A stretch of DNA of 64,000 nt from Paenibacillus sp. FSL H3-0469 (GTDB lineage: Bacteria; Bacillota; Bacilli; Paenibacillales; Paenibacillaceae). The notes beneath the pieces are model-generated. The model saw only the letters and a list, made by a program, of their open reading frames with translations. It was not told the DNA's origin and did no database searches. The stretch is from contig NZ_CP150302.1 in NCBI RefSeq assembly GCF_038051945.1, forward strand, positions 7,440,001-7,504,000, in the 5' to 3' direction. Positions 17,709 through 25,901 of the stretch are shown here, piece after piece. Numbering within the stretch: the first letter of the stretch is position 1; each line of letters starts with the position of its first letter. The position numbers and the translations under genes were made by a program.

Positions 17709-18595
17709 GACCGGGTCTGGAAATGGGAAGCATATTCGCTGGGCGTCATCGATGTATGCTGCTTGAATATTCTTCCGAAATACGTCAGGCCCGTGAAGCC
17801 GACCCGGAAGGCCACCTCCTGAATCGGATACCGGCGGAGCTGGAGCAGGCGGCTGGCCTCATGCACCCGCAGCATGTTCACATATTCGATTAAGGTCTTG
17901 CCGGTGTTCTTTTTGAACAGATGACAGAAGTAGTTGGGGGTTACGCAGCAGATCCGTGCGGCCTCCTCCACGGTCAGCGGTTCATGGAAATGGTTGCTAA
18001 GGTGAATCAGCAGGGGCTGGATGCCTGTCTCCTGCCGGTCTCTTTTGGAAGGCGGTGCTGTGAACTCGGCCAGGGGATAAGCCAGACCCAGGGAAGAGAA
18101 CAGGCCGCCTTTTATACATAATTCATACCCGGGATTCTTGCTCTGGTAGCTGAAAATAATCTGTTCAATGCATCCTCTGATCTGGCGGGTAACCGGCTGG
18201 TCCGCCCCATAGAAGGCAGGCAGCCTGATTTCACCGGAGAGCAGCGGCCGGATATGCTGAAGCTCAGTCAGGTCCCGTATACCGTTCAGCAATGCTTCGT
18301 TGTAGACAACCGCATACAGCTCACTGCCATCCTCTGTCGGATAGGCCGCATGAATCTGCGGACGGCTGACGAAGGCCAGCTCCCCCTGCACCAGCTCTCT
18401 GGAGTGGGGGCCGACCTGGACGCGGAAGCGGCCTTTGGTCACGAGAATCCATTCGAGATGGTCATGCCAGTGCGGCGGAATAATACTGCGGTCCGGAAAG
18501 CAGATATGAAATACATTGATGGGGAACAGGCCCTCGGGAATTTCCGTGTGCTCTTTTTTCCATGGATAAGGCTTGTCCTCGAACGCTCCACTCAT
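17705..18595 (-). CDS. AraC-family transcriptional regulator with N-terminal cupin
   Basis: A 296-residue regulator with a cupin sugar-sensing domain (IIPPHWHDHLEWILVTKGRF, with histidines of the cupin motif) and two C-terminal helix-turn-helix units (AARICCVTPNYFCHLFKKNT and VAFRVGFTGLTYFGRIFKQH). The frame is open upstream to 18688, but GGAGGG seven bases ahead of the ATG at 18595 fixes the start. It is divergent from the GH31 gene and shares a 125-base intergenic region with it, so control of GH31, and possibly of itself, is likely. Its 3' end overlaps the convergent GH43 stop by a few bases. Confidence 0.9.
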   Translation of the reverse strand: MSGAFEDKPYPWKKEHTEIPEGLFPINVFHICFPDRSIIPPHWHDHLEWILVTKGRFRVQVGPHSRELVQGELAFVSRPQIHAAYPTEDGSELYAVVYNEALLNGIRDLTELQHIRPLLSGEIRLPAFYGADQPVTRQIRGCIEQIIFSYQSKNPGYELCIKGGLFSSLGLAYPLAEFTAPPSKRDRQETGIQPLLIHLSNHFHEPLTVEEAARICCVTPNYFCHLFKKNTGKTLIEYVNMLRVHEASRLLQLRRYPIQEVAFRVGFTGLTYFGRIFKQHTSMTPSEYASHFQTRS

Positions 18596-18662
18596 CTTAA
18601 TCCCTCCACACAATCGTAATATCGTATGATAGATGCGTATTTTTATGTATAGTATAGCGGCT

Positions 18663-18688
18663 TTGCACTCTTTATAATGTGGGTGCAA
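18663..18688 (+). promoter_or_regulatory. inverted repeat around the -10 of the GH31 gene, candidate AraC operator
   Basis: TTGCAC (18663-18668) and GTGCAA (18683-18688) form a 6-bp inverted repeat spaced by 14 bases. A TATAAT (18673-18678) lies inside the spacer; no good -35 box is seen 17 bases upstream. A dyad over the -10 in the shared region of a divergent AraC gene and its probable target is a credible operator. The same hexamer recurs in other promoter regions of the window. Confidence 0.5.
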
Positions 18689-18720
18689 CCTTATTATAGA
18701 ACTGTTGGAGGGATCGCGCT

Positions 18721-20703
18721 ATGTTTCGTGAAGAGAATGGCAGACTAATCAGAGAATATGATCATGAGAGAGTCTGGATAGAGCCTTGGGGAGAGCATTC
18801 GCTGCGTATCCGGGCTTCGTATGCGGAGATTACCGATGAGCAGTGGGCACTTCTGCCTGCTGTGCAGACGCTGAGTAATATATCGATCACTAAAGAACGC
18901 GCGAGCATTGTAAACGGGAATATCCGGGCGGAAATGACGGACAAGGGCCAGATCTTCTTTTATAACCAGCATGGCAAGCTGCTCCTTAACGAGACGGAGG
19001 ATACCTATCAGTTAAAATACGGGGGCAGAGAGCTAAGCGCCATCCCCGGCAGCAGTGACTTCTCCGTGAAGCTCCGGCTGGAAGCGGACCCGCAAGAGAA
19101 GCTGTACGGCATGGGCCAGTATCAGCACTCCTTCCTGAATCTGAAGGGCTGCTCGCTGGAGCTGACCCACCGCAACAGCCAGATCAGTATTCCGTTCGTG
19201 CTGTCCAGCGCCGGTTACGGGTTCCTGTGGCATAATCCGGCGATCGGACAAGCGCATTTCAGTCTGAATGTGACCGAATGGACAGCTCCGTCGACCAAGC
19301 AGCTGGATTATTGGATCACTGCCGGCGACTCGCCTGCCGAGATCGAGGAGGCTTATGCCAAGGCTACGGGAACCGTGCCGATGATGCCGGATTATGGCAT
19401 GGGGTTCTGGCAATGCAAGCTCCGCTACCGGACGCAGGAAGAATTGCTGGAGGTGGCGAGGGAGCATAAACGGCGGGGTCTGCCGATTGACGTCATCGTC
19501 ATTGATTTCTTCCACTGGACGAATCAGGGAGACTGGCGGTTCGACCCGGAATATTGGCCTGATCCGGAGGCGATGGTGCAGGAGCTGCAGGAGCTGGGCA
19601 TTGAGCTGATGGTCTCGGTCTGGCCGACTGTTCAGACGGAGAGTGAGAATTATAAGGAAATGCTGGAAAAAGGGTACCTGCTGCGCTCGGACCGCGGGGT
19701 GCGGACACAATTCCAGTTCCTCGGCCAGAATGCGATTTTCGATGCGACGAATCCGGAGGCCCGCAAGTTCCTGTGGGGTCTGATTAAGCAGAATTATTAT
19801 GATAAAGGAATCAAGGTCTTCTGGCTCGATGAGGCAGAGCCGGAGCTGACGGTCTATGACCATGATATCTACCGTTATCATATCGGCTCCAGCAAGCAGA
19901 TCGGCAATATCTATCCGATGAAATACAGCCAGACCTTCTATGACGGCATGGCCGCTGAAGGCCAGGAGAATATTATCAATCTGGTCCGTACCGCCTGGGC
20001 GGGCAGCCAGCGGTATGGGGCGCTTGTATGGTCTGGAGACATTCACTCCAGCTTCAAGGTGCTCAGCATTCAGGTGCGGGCCGGACTGAATATGGCTATG
20101 GCCGGGATTCCATGGTGGACCACCGACATCGGCGGCTTCCATGGCGGTAATCCGGCAGACGCCTCCTTCCGGGAGCTGATGGTCCGCTGGTTCCAGTACG
20201 GCGCGTTCTCTCCGGTATTCAGGCTGCACGGGGATCGTTCACCTTTTGTGCAGCCTACCGGAACGCGGGGCGGGGGCGTATGCGGAAGCGGCTCGGATAA
20301 TGAGGTGTGGAGCTACGGGGATGAGGCGTATGTTATCTTCAAAGAGTTCATGCAGATGCGGGAGCGGCTGAAGCCGTACATCCGCGGACTGATGGAGGCT
20401 GCCCATGAGAAGGGCACGCCGCCTATGCGTCCATTGTTCTATGATTTCCCTCAGGACCCGGCAGCCTGGGATATCGAGGATCAGTATATGTTCGGTCCCG
20501 ATCTGCTGGTCGCCCCGGTGCTGGGCGAGGGTGAACGGGCACGCAAGGTATACCTGCCGTCCGGCTCAGAGTGGACCCATGTCTATACCGGCACTGCCTA
20601 TGCTGGCGGACAGGCGATTATGGTCGACGCGCCGCTCACGCAGATTCCGCTGTTTGTGCGGGACGGTGCCGTGCTGCCGGTGCTTGGCGGGGCTGAGGAG
20701 TAA
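18721..20703 (+). CDS. GH31 alpha-glycosidase, probable alpha-xylosidase
   Basis: A 660-residue family-31 enzyme, cytoplasmic, retaining. Order: N-terminal beta-sandwich (to about residue 190), TIM barrel with nucleophile Asp370 in FWLDEAEPE and acid/base Asp440 in WSGDIHSS, then C-terminal beta domains ending in RDGAVLPVLGG. The substrate-pocket strand IDVIVIDFFHWTNQGDW and the nucleophile context resemble alpha-xylosidases rather than alpha-glucosidases. Such enzymes remove alpha-xylose from isoprimeverose or xyloglucan fragments, fitting the GH95 fucosidase upstream. It is shorter than YicI (about 770 residues). TTGGAGGGATC precedes ATG 18721. A single-gene transcript, probably under the divergent AraC protein. 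Confidence 0.9.
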   Translation: MFREENGRLIREYDHERVWIEPWGEHSLRIRASYAEITDEQWALLPAVQTLSNISITKERASIVNGNIRAEMTDKGQIFFYNQHGKLLLNETEDTYQLKYGGRELSAIPGSSDFSVKLRLEADPQEKLYGMGQYQHSFLNLKGCSLELTHRNSQISIPFVLSSAGYGFLWHNPAIGQAHFSLNVTEWTAPSTKQLDYWITAGDSPAEIEEAYAKATGTVPMMPDYGMGFWQCKLRYRTQEELLEVAREHKRRGLPIDVIVIDFFHWTNQGDWRFDPEYWPDPEAMVQELQELGIELMVSVWPTVQTESENYKEMLEKGYLLRSDRGVRTQFQFLGQNAIFDATNPEARKFLWGLIKQNYYDKGIKVFWLDEAEPELTVYDHDIYRYHIGSSKQIGNIYPMKYSQTFYDGMAAEGQENIINLVRTAWAGSQRYGALVWSGDIHSSFKVLSIQVRAGLNMAMAGIPWWTTDIGGFHGGNPADASFRELMVRWFQYGAFSPVFRLHGDRSPFVQPTGTRGGGVCGSGSDNEVWSYGDEAYVIFKEFMQMRERLKPYIRGLMEAAHEKGTPPMRPLFYDFPQDPAAWDIEDQYMFGPDLLVAPVLGEGERARKVYLPSGSEWTHVYTGTAYAGGQAIMVDAPLTQIPLFVRDGAVLPVLGGAEE

Positions 20704-20715
20704 GGATAGTGTGAA

Positions 20716-20754
20716 CAAGAGCAGCGATTCTCCGGCGGAGGGTCGCTGCTCTTG
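20716..20754 (+). terminator. terminator after the GH31 gene
   Basis: CAAGAGCAGCGA (20716-20727) pairs perfectly with TCGCTGCTCTTG (20743-20754); the loop contains an inner CTCC/GGAG pair. The T run after it is weak. The 51-base palindrome array begins within 15 bases. Confidence 0.7.
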
Positions 20755-20768
20755 GTAGTTGGGGCGGA

Positions 20769-21304
20769 ATATGTACGGAAAACTGAACACATTGGGCCGG
20801 CGCGGAGGCGTGCGAGCGGAATGTAATCGAAAAACCGATCACATTTGGCGTGACAGAGGCGCGTGGATGAAATGTAATCGAAAAACCGATTACATTTAGT
20901 GTGGCGGAGGCTTGCGAGCGGAATGTAATCGAAAAACCGATTACATTTGGTTTGGCAGAGGCGCGAGGATAGAATGTAATCGAAAAACCGATTACATTTG
21001 GTGTGGCGGAGGCGCGAGGATGGAATGTAATCGAAAAACCGATTACATTTGGCGTGGCAGGGGCGTGCGAGCGGAATGTAATCGAAAAACCGATTACATT
21101 GGGCGTGGCAGAGGCGTGAGAGCGGAATGTAATGGAAAAACCGATTACATTGGGCGTAGCGGAGGCGTGTGAGCGGAATGTAATCGAAAAACCGATTACA
21201 TTGGGCGTGGCAGAGGCGCGTGAGCGGAAGGTAGTCGAAAAGCCGATTACATTGGGCGTAGCGGAGGCGTGAGAGCGGAATGTAATGGAAAAATCGATTA
21301 CATT
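20769..21304 (+). repeat. family-1 51-bp palindrome array, ten copies plus a degenerate one
   Basis: Dyads start at 20820, 20871, 20922, 20973, 21024, 21075, 21126, 21177, 21228 and 21279: ten copies with an unbroken 51-base period. The unit is arm AATGTAATCG, loop AAAAAC and arm CGATTACATT plus a 25-base linker of the type GGCGTGGCGGAGGCG. Copies 1, 7, 9 and 10 carry one to three changes. A decayed copy precedes them at about 20769. A short open frame through the array encodes a 17-residue repeat but has no ribosome site. From 21305 to 21425 nothing recognisable is seen. Confidence 0.96.
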
Positions 21305-21425
21305 AGCGGCGGCGAGAGAGTGCCCACCGTTGGAGCGACGATGTATTCACACTTCCACATACCCTTACATACTCCTAACTAACTCCTGCCTAAGCCTCGT
21401 CTAACTCCGACCCTTTACACTCCCA

Positions 21426-22217
21426 CTACTCTCCCTCCCGCACCTTCGGCTCCCGGGAAGCCAGCCGCTCCCGGTAGGCGCGGGGGGAGAAGCCGGTCAG
21501 CTGCCGGAACTGGCGGCAGAAATGCTCGACATTGGCGTAGCCGCAGAGAGCGGCGATCTCGGCGATTTTGTGCTGGCCGAAGCCCAGCTTCTCCTTGGCC
21601 AGCCGAATCCGGCATTGAATGACATCCTCCATGCAGGAGATGCCGAAGGCGGACTTGTAGATGGTCTGGAGGTAGCCGGTGCTGATGTGCAGATATCCGG
21701 CCATTGAGGATACAGTCCAAGGGTGGCCGGGATTGCTGTACAGCGTCTTGCGCAGCTCCAGCAGGTTATAATACTGCGGCGTCAGCTTGTCCTGGGAGGC
21801 TTCGGACAGCTTGTTGAACAAGAGACGGAACAGGTAGTCAATGGATAACTCCCGGTAATCATTCTGGAACGAGTTCTCCAGCGTCAGCAGCTGGAACAGC
21901 TGATGGCAATACCCGGGGTCGGGCAAGGAGAACGGGCTGCCCAGCGGCAGGACGCTTTCAGTAATATACGATTCATCCGCATCGAAACGGACCCAGTCGT
22001 TGACATACCTCCGGGAGCAGGCCCGGTAATAAATGTTGTGCCCAGGAGGGTATAAAGCGACAGAATGAGCGGGGAATTCCTTCAATTCACCGTCCACTTC
22101 GAACACCGCCGGGGTCTGGGTCAGGACAAGAAGCCAGGCGTTCAGTCCTTCGGGGATACTGTAGACGAAATTGGCCGGATGTGCAGCATCGTATTCCACG
22201 TAGTGAATTGTAGGCAT
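21426..22217 (-). CDS. AraC-family transcriptional regulator
   Basis: A 263-residue protein with an N-terminal cupin-like ligand domain (FEVDGELKEFPAHSVALYPP) and a C-terminal AraC helix pair (SSMAGYLHISTGYLQTIYKS and IAALCGYANVEHFCRQFRQL). AAAGGAG lies just ahead of the ATG at 22217. It is divergent from the GH43 gene at 22389, with about 170 bases between, and is the obvious candidate to control it. Its transcript runs toward the 51-base palindrome array, which starts about 120 bases past its stop. The effector is unknown. Confidence 0.9.
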   Translation of the reverse strand: MPTIHYVEYDAAHPANFVYSIPEGLNAWLLVLTQTPAVFEVDGELKEFPAHSVALYPPGHNIYYRACSRRYVNDWVRFDADESYITESVLPLGSPFSLPDPGYCHQLFQLLTLENSFQNDYRELSIDYLFRLLFNKLSEASQDKLTPQYYNLLELRKTLYSNPGHPWTVSSMAGYLHISTGYLQTIYKSAFGISCMEDVIQCRIRLAKEKLGFGQHKIAEIAALCGYANVEHFCRQFRQLTGFSPRAYRERLASREPKVREGE

Positions 22218-22265
22218 TGGCTTCTCCTTTCTTCGGATAGATCAATTAATGGTCAGTAAATATCA

Positions 22266-22330
22266 TTGTTAGTATTTCAGTGAATCTCTATAATTTGTAG
22301 TGGACATTAGAGTAAATTCGAAGGTTAACC
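22266..22330 (+). promoter_or_regulatory. promoter of the GH43 gene with a downstream palindrome
   Basis: TTGTTA (22266-22271), a 17-base spacer and TATAAT (22289-22294) fit a sigma-A promoter. Start of transcription would be near 22301. A perfect 8-bp palindrome GGTTAACC (22323-22330), flanked by TTCG and GAA, lies in the untranslated leader and could be an operator for the divergent AraC protein. Motif-based inference. Confidence 0.6.
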
Positions 22331-22380
22331 GAACAGTGCGTAATTATAGTTATTAGAAATTATCAATAGGAAGGAAGATT

Positions 22381-22392
22381 ATGAATTCATGA
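22381..22392 (+). other. three-codon leader frame overlapping the GH43 start
   Basis: ATG AAT TCA TGA at 22381-22392 follows AGGAAGG (22368-22374) by six bases, the best spacing in this leader. Its TGA overlaps the ATG of the GH43 gene (22389-22391) as ATGA. If used, it would couple initiation at the enzyme gene to translation of a tripeptide. It may equally be chance. Confidence 0.35.
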
Positions 22393-24203
22393 TACCACAA
22401 CAAAACGATGATCGGAAAGATATCCTTTGCTATACAAGACTGCCGCAGGAGGATATCGTGTATGCTTCGAAGCTGGCTTACAGTATGCACCTGGCATACA
22501 AGACCGATGGGGGCCAGTATCGGGCATTAAATCATAACTCAGGGGTTCTGTTCGCCAAGGCGACGGAGAATGAGGATGGGACGCTCCGGGCCAAAAGCCT
22601 GAAGAAGCCGTATCTTTTCTACTTGGCAGACGGGAATTTCGGCGTCATTGCTGTGCGCACCGAGGCTGACGGGGAAGCAGATGAACAAAGCAAGGGGAAG
22701 GTGCTGCTGTTCACTTCGGCCGATCTGCTGCAATACAGTGAGATTGGACTGCTGGAGCTTAAGACAGACACTCATGTAAGCGATGTCTCCTGCACCTATG
22801 ACCCGGAGCGCAGCGGTTACCTGATCCAATGGATAGACGGGCAGGGCCAGGGCTATGAGAATTTCACTGCTGACATCATGAGCCTTACGAATGTCTCAGC
22901 ACCGGTGGAAGCGGAGCCGTTCACGCTGGAAGCGGTGCAGACCGATATCGAGGGAATCCAGCCGCGTAATAGGATCGCTGTCTCTGCTGAGATAGCCCGC
23001 AGACTCTTCTGCAAGCTTACGGTACCGGAGAACATTGCTGTCGTAGTACCGGACCGGGTGAATGCGGCATCGGTAGAAGATGTGAAGGCGGTCCGGGCAA
23101 CAGCCTTATACAGTGATGGAACGCAGGCTGCCAAAAAAGTCCGTTGGAACACGGAGGCCATCAACTGGGACAAGGCCGGAACCTACAGCATCTCTGGAGA
23201 GATCCATCAGGATCACTTTCCATTCCCGATTGCACTTAACCGTGCGGACCCTTGCATCGCAGCGTGGAAAGGGAAATATTATTTCATTGCGACTAATGAC
23301 GCGGATAAGGAACATACGCTGTATATGAGGGAAGCCGATACGATTCCGGAGCTGGTGACAGCGGAGGAATCCCTGATCCTCGATTCCACCACGTATGAAG
23401 AGATTGGCGGCCTGCTGTGGGCACCGGAACTCCATATCATTGAAGACGAGCTGTATATTTTCCATGCCGCCACACCCGGCGAGTTCTTCCATGAGGAATC
23501 ACATGTGATGAAGCTGAGTCCGGGCGGCAATCCCATGAATGCTGCGGACTGGTCCAGGCCCCGCCGGGTAGTGAAGAAGGACGGAAGCTATCTGTGCGAA
23601 GCAGGCACAACCATTTCACTGGATATGACCGTCATCCGCTGGAACGGCCAGCTCTATGCCGCATGGTCGGAGCGCCAATTCCTGCCGGTGGATCTGGGAG
23701 CCTGGGTCTACATCGCCACGATTGACCCGCAGGAGCCGTGGAAGCTGACCAGTGATCCGGTGCTGCTGACCCGGCCGGATTATGGCTGGGCCAATAACCA
23801 TACGTTCGTGGATGAAGGTCCGTTTGCTCTGTACACGGATGACAAGCTGTACGTGACTTTTGCCAGTGCAGCGGTGGATGCTACTTATGTGGTCGGTCTG
23901 CTGACCGCAGACAAGGGGGCAGATCTGCTGGATATCAAGAGCTGGACCAAGGGCAATTATCCGCTGCTGACCTCCAGAAGTGTGCCGGGGGAATATGGGC
24001 CGGGCCATAATTCCTATGTGACGGACGAGGACGGGGTGATCTGGAACGCCTACCACGCCAGACCGGGAATTGAAGGACCGCGAAGCTCCGGCTTGCGGCG
24101 CGTGCATTTTGATATTGATGGTGCTCCGGTTCTGGATCTCACTGAGGAGAAGGATCTGAATCCGGGCCTGAAGCAGGTATCGATGGAAGTCATCGTAGGC
24201 TAG
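22389..24203 (+). CDS. GH43-family glycosidase with internal bacterial Ig-like domain
   Basis: A 604-residue cytoplasmic protein in three parts. Residues 1-190 form a beta-rich region with a truncated propeller look (HLAYKTDGGQYRALNHNSGV). Residues 205-275 read as a Big_4-type Ig-like domain (VRATALYSDGTQAAKKVRW, then DKAGTYSISGEI). Residues 278-600 form a GH43 propeller with Asp in NRADPCIAAWKG, WAPELHIIEDELYIF and a candidate general-acid Glu in FVDEGPFALYTDD. Family members release arabinose, xylose or galactose from polysaccharide side chains. The ATG at 22389 is 14 bases from the Shine-Dalgarno, which is long; see the leader frame. It lies alone between a promoter and a strong terminator. 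Substrate not assignable. Confidence 0.85.
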   Translation: MIPQQNDDRKDILCYTRLPQEDIVYASKLAYSMHLAYKTDGGQYRALNHNSGVLFAKATENEDGTLRAKSLKKPYLFYLADGNFGVIAVRTEADGEADEQSKGKVLLFTSADLLQYSEIGLLELKTDTHVSDVSCTYDPERSGYLIQWIDGQGQGYENFTADIMSLTNVSAPVEAEPFTLEAVQTDIEGIQPRNRIAVSAEIARRLFCKLTVPENIAVVVPDRVNAASVEDVKAVRATALYSDGTQAAKKVRWNTEAINWDKAGTYSISGEIHQDHFPFPIALNRADPCIAAWKGKYYFIATNDADKEHTLYMREADTIPELVTAEESLILDSTTYEEIGGLLWAPELHIIEDELYIFHAATPGEFFHEESHVMKLSPGGNPMNAADWSRPRRVVKKDGSYLCEAGTTISLDMTVIRWNGQLYAAWSERQFLPVDLGAWVYIATIDPQEPWKLTSDPVLLTRPDYGWANNHTFVDEGPFALYTDDKLYVTFASAAVDATYVVGLLTADKGADLLDIKSWTKGNYPLLTSRSVPGEYGPGHNSYVTDEDGVIWNAYHARPGIEGPRSSGLRRVHFDIDGAPVLDLTEEKDLNPGLKQVSMEVIVG

Positions 24204-24243
24204 ACTCCTGGCACGCCTAACTCTATAATATTCCTTGTCATCC

Positions 24244-24286
24244 GGGAACCCTTGACCATTCACTTAGGCCGGGGTTCCCTTTTTTT
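24244..24286 (+). terminator. strong terminator after the GH43 gene
   Basis: GGGAACCC (24244-24251) pairs with GGGTTCCC (24272-24279) and is followed by seven T residues. It separates the GH43 transcript from the regulator operon; only 30 bases lie between the T run and the regulator ATG, so that operon may depend on read-through. Confidence 0.85.
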
Positions 24287-24316
24287 CAAGATTGTACTGG
24301 AGGAGTGGAAGCCGAT

Positions 24317-25882
24317 ATGTACGGGATCATTATTGTTGACGATGAGCTGTTTGTCCGCAAGGGCCTGATTGGAATGATTGACTGGGCGGGCAGCGGGTTC
24401 CAGATTGTGGATGAGGCGGACAACGGGGAGGATGCGCTGGAGCTGATCCGGGCCAAGCGGCCGCAGCTCGTGATCACCGATATCCGTATGCCGGTTCTGG
24501 ATGGCATCGGGCTGATTGAGGCGGTGACGGAGGAGCAGCTTGGAACGGATTTTATCATAATCAGCGGATATAACGATTTCCGGTATGCCCAGCAGGCGGT
24601 CCGGTATGGCGTGCTGGACTATGTACTGAAGCCGATTAATGAGCATGAAATTGTGAAAGCGCTTCATAAGTTCCGTGATAAATTCACTGCGCGCAAGCAG
24701 CTACAGGACCGGCTTAGCATGCATGAGGGAGAGAAGCGGGTGGAGGCCCTGATCCGGGGAGAAGCGGAGGCGGAGGCGCTTGACGCCTGGGAGCAGCAGT
24801 GGATAGAGGCGGGAGCCCGCCAGTTCACCTATGTGCTGCTGGAGGTAAACAATGTGTTCCCTTGGAGCGGGAAGCCTATGCCCGGGAAGGCAGAGCTGAA
24901 GGAGGCGATCCGGCAGGCGGTGCAGCAGCTCACAGCAGAGACGCCGATTATCTATGAGCACCGGAGATTCTTCGGCTTCATTGTGCCGGAACATTATCTG
25001 GAGAAGCATGCAGGGGAGCTGCGCAGCTTCGTGGCGGATTGTCTGAGCAAGCTCTACGAGCGTTATCCCTTGGAGGTTCAGGCGTATGCGGGCAGACCGG
25101 TGAACACACTTCAGGAGCTGAAGTATTCGTATACCTCGGCCAAGGAGACTGTGGAGTACAAATATGTCCGGTCTGCCCAGCCGATTCTGCTGTACTCGGA
25201 TATTGCCGGTCTGTCTCTGAACTACATTCATGCCAGTAGTAGGGTGCTTCAGGCGCTGATTGAAGCGATTGAGGAGAATAAGCAAGCGGAGATGCTGGAC
25301 GCAATCTTCAAGCTGTTCACAGAATTTCAGGAGAAGCTGTTCTCCCGGGAAGCGATGAAGGCGGTTGCCATTCAATGCGTCCATAGTGTGCTGCACACTA
25401 TACGGAGCATGGAGGGGGATGAGAAGCAGCTGGCAAGCCTTGTCCCGATGATGAACTGGCCGGATCATAACATCACGCTGACGGAGCTTCGTTCCTTGTT
25501 CGAAGCCTTTGCACAGGAGGCGGCGGAGCGGATTCAAGAGCTGTACCAGAACTACGGCAGCAGCGGGCTGTACCGGATCAAGTGTTATGTGGACCGGAAC
25601 TTCCATGAGAATCTGAACCTCAAGCAGATCGCTGGCCAGTTCTATATGAACTCAGCCTATCTCGGTCAGGTATTCAAGAAGAATTACGGCATGTACTTCA
25701 ATGACTACCTGCTCCAGCTGCGCATCACCGAGGCCAAAAAGCTGCTGCGGCAGACTGATCTGAGGATCTATGAAATTGCCGAGCAGGTCGGATTCAAGAA
25801 TGCCGATTATTTCGTCACCCAGTTCGAGAAGCTGGAGCAGAGAACGCCGACAGAGTACCGAAACCGGACGGGTAACCATTAA
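24317..25882 (+). CDS. response regulator with AraC-type DNA-binding domain (YesN-like), system 2
   Basis: A 521-residue regulator with an intact receiver (VDDE at residues 7-10, Asp55 in VITDIRMP, Lys in YVLKPINE) and a C-terminal AraC helix pair (IAGQFYMNSAYLGQVFKKNY and IAEQVGFKNADYFVTQFEKL). The frame opens at GTG 24305, but that is directly on the GGAGGAG ribosome site; ATG 24317 begins the receiver strand and is preferred. It precedes its kinase by 19 bases and ABC transporter 2 by 1.9 kb, the usual order for a sensor that switches on its own transporter. The middle region of about 270 residues carries no catalytic motif. Confidence 0.92.
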   Translation: MYGIIIVDDELFVRKGLIGMIDWAGSGFQIVDEADNGEDALELIRAKRPQLVITDIRMPVLDGIGLIEAVTEEQLGTDFIIISGYNDFRYAQQAVRYGVLDYVLKPINEHEIVKALHKFRDKFTARKQLQDRLSMHEGEKRVEALIRGEAEAEALDAWEQQWIEAGARQFTYVLLEVNNVFPWSGKPMPGKAELKEAIRQAVQQLTAETPIIYEHRRFFGFIVPEHYLEKHAGELRSFVADCLSKLYERYPLEVQAYAGRPVNTLQELKYSYTSAKETVEYKYVRSAQPILLYSDIAGLSLNYIHASSRVLQALIEAIEENKQAEMLDAIFKLFTEFQEKLFSREAMKAVAIQCVHSVLHTIRSMEGDEKQLASLVPMMNWPDHNITLTELRSLFEAFAQEAAERIQELYQNYGSSGLYRIKCYVDRNFHENLNLKQIAGQFYMNSAYLGQVFKKNYGMYFNDYLLQLRITEAKKLLRQTDLRIYEIAEQVGFKNADYFVTQFEKLEQRTPTEYRNRTGNH

Positions 25883-25901
25883 TGTCAGGAGGGGGCACTG
25901 T

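Noticed and set aside
19033..20229. 398-residue minus-strand frame opposite the GH31 gene
   Set aside because: Antisense shadow; the plus strand carries the GH31 nucleophile and acid/base motifs in this span.
20912..21172. Small open frame encoding a 17-residue repeat across the palindrome array
   Set aside because: The frame stays open only because 51 is a multiple of three and the unit lacks stops. There is no ribosome site, and the other arrays give different peptides in different frames.
20820..21304. CRISPR-like look of 26-base repeats with 25-base spacers
   Set aside because: The spacers are near-identical linkers, the repeats are full dyads with a fixed 51-base period, several arrays share them, and no cas genes are present.
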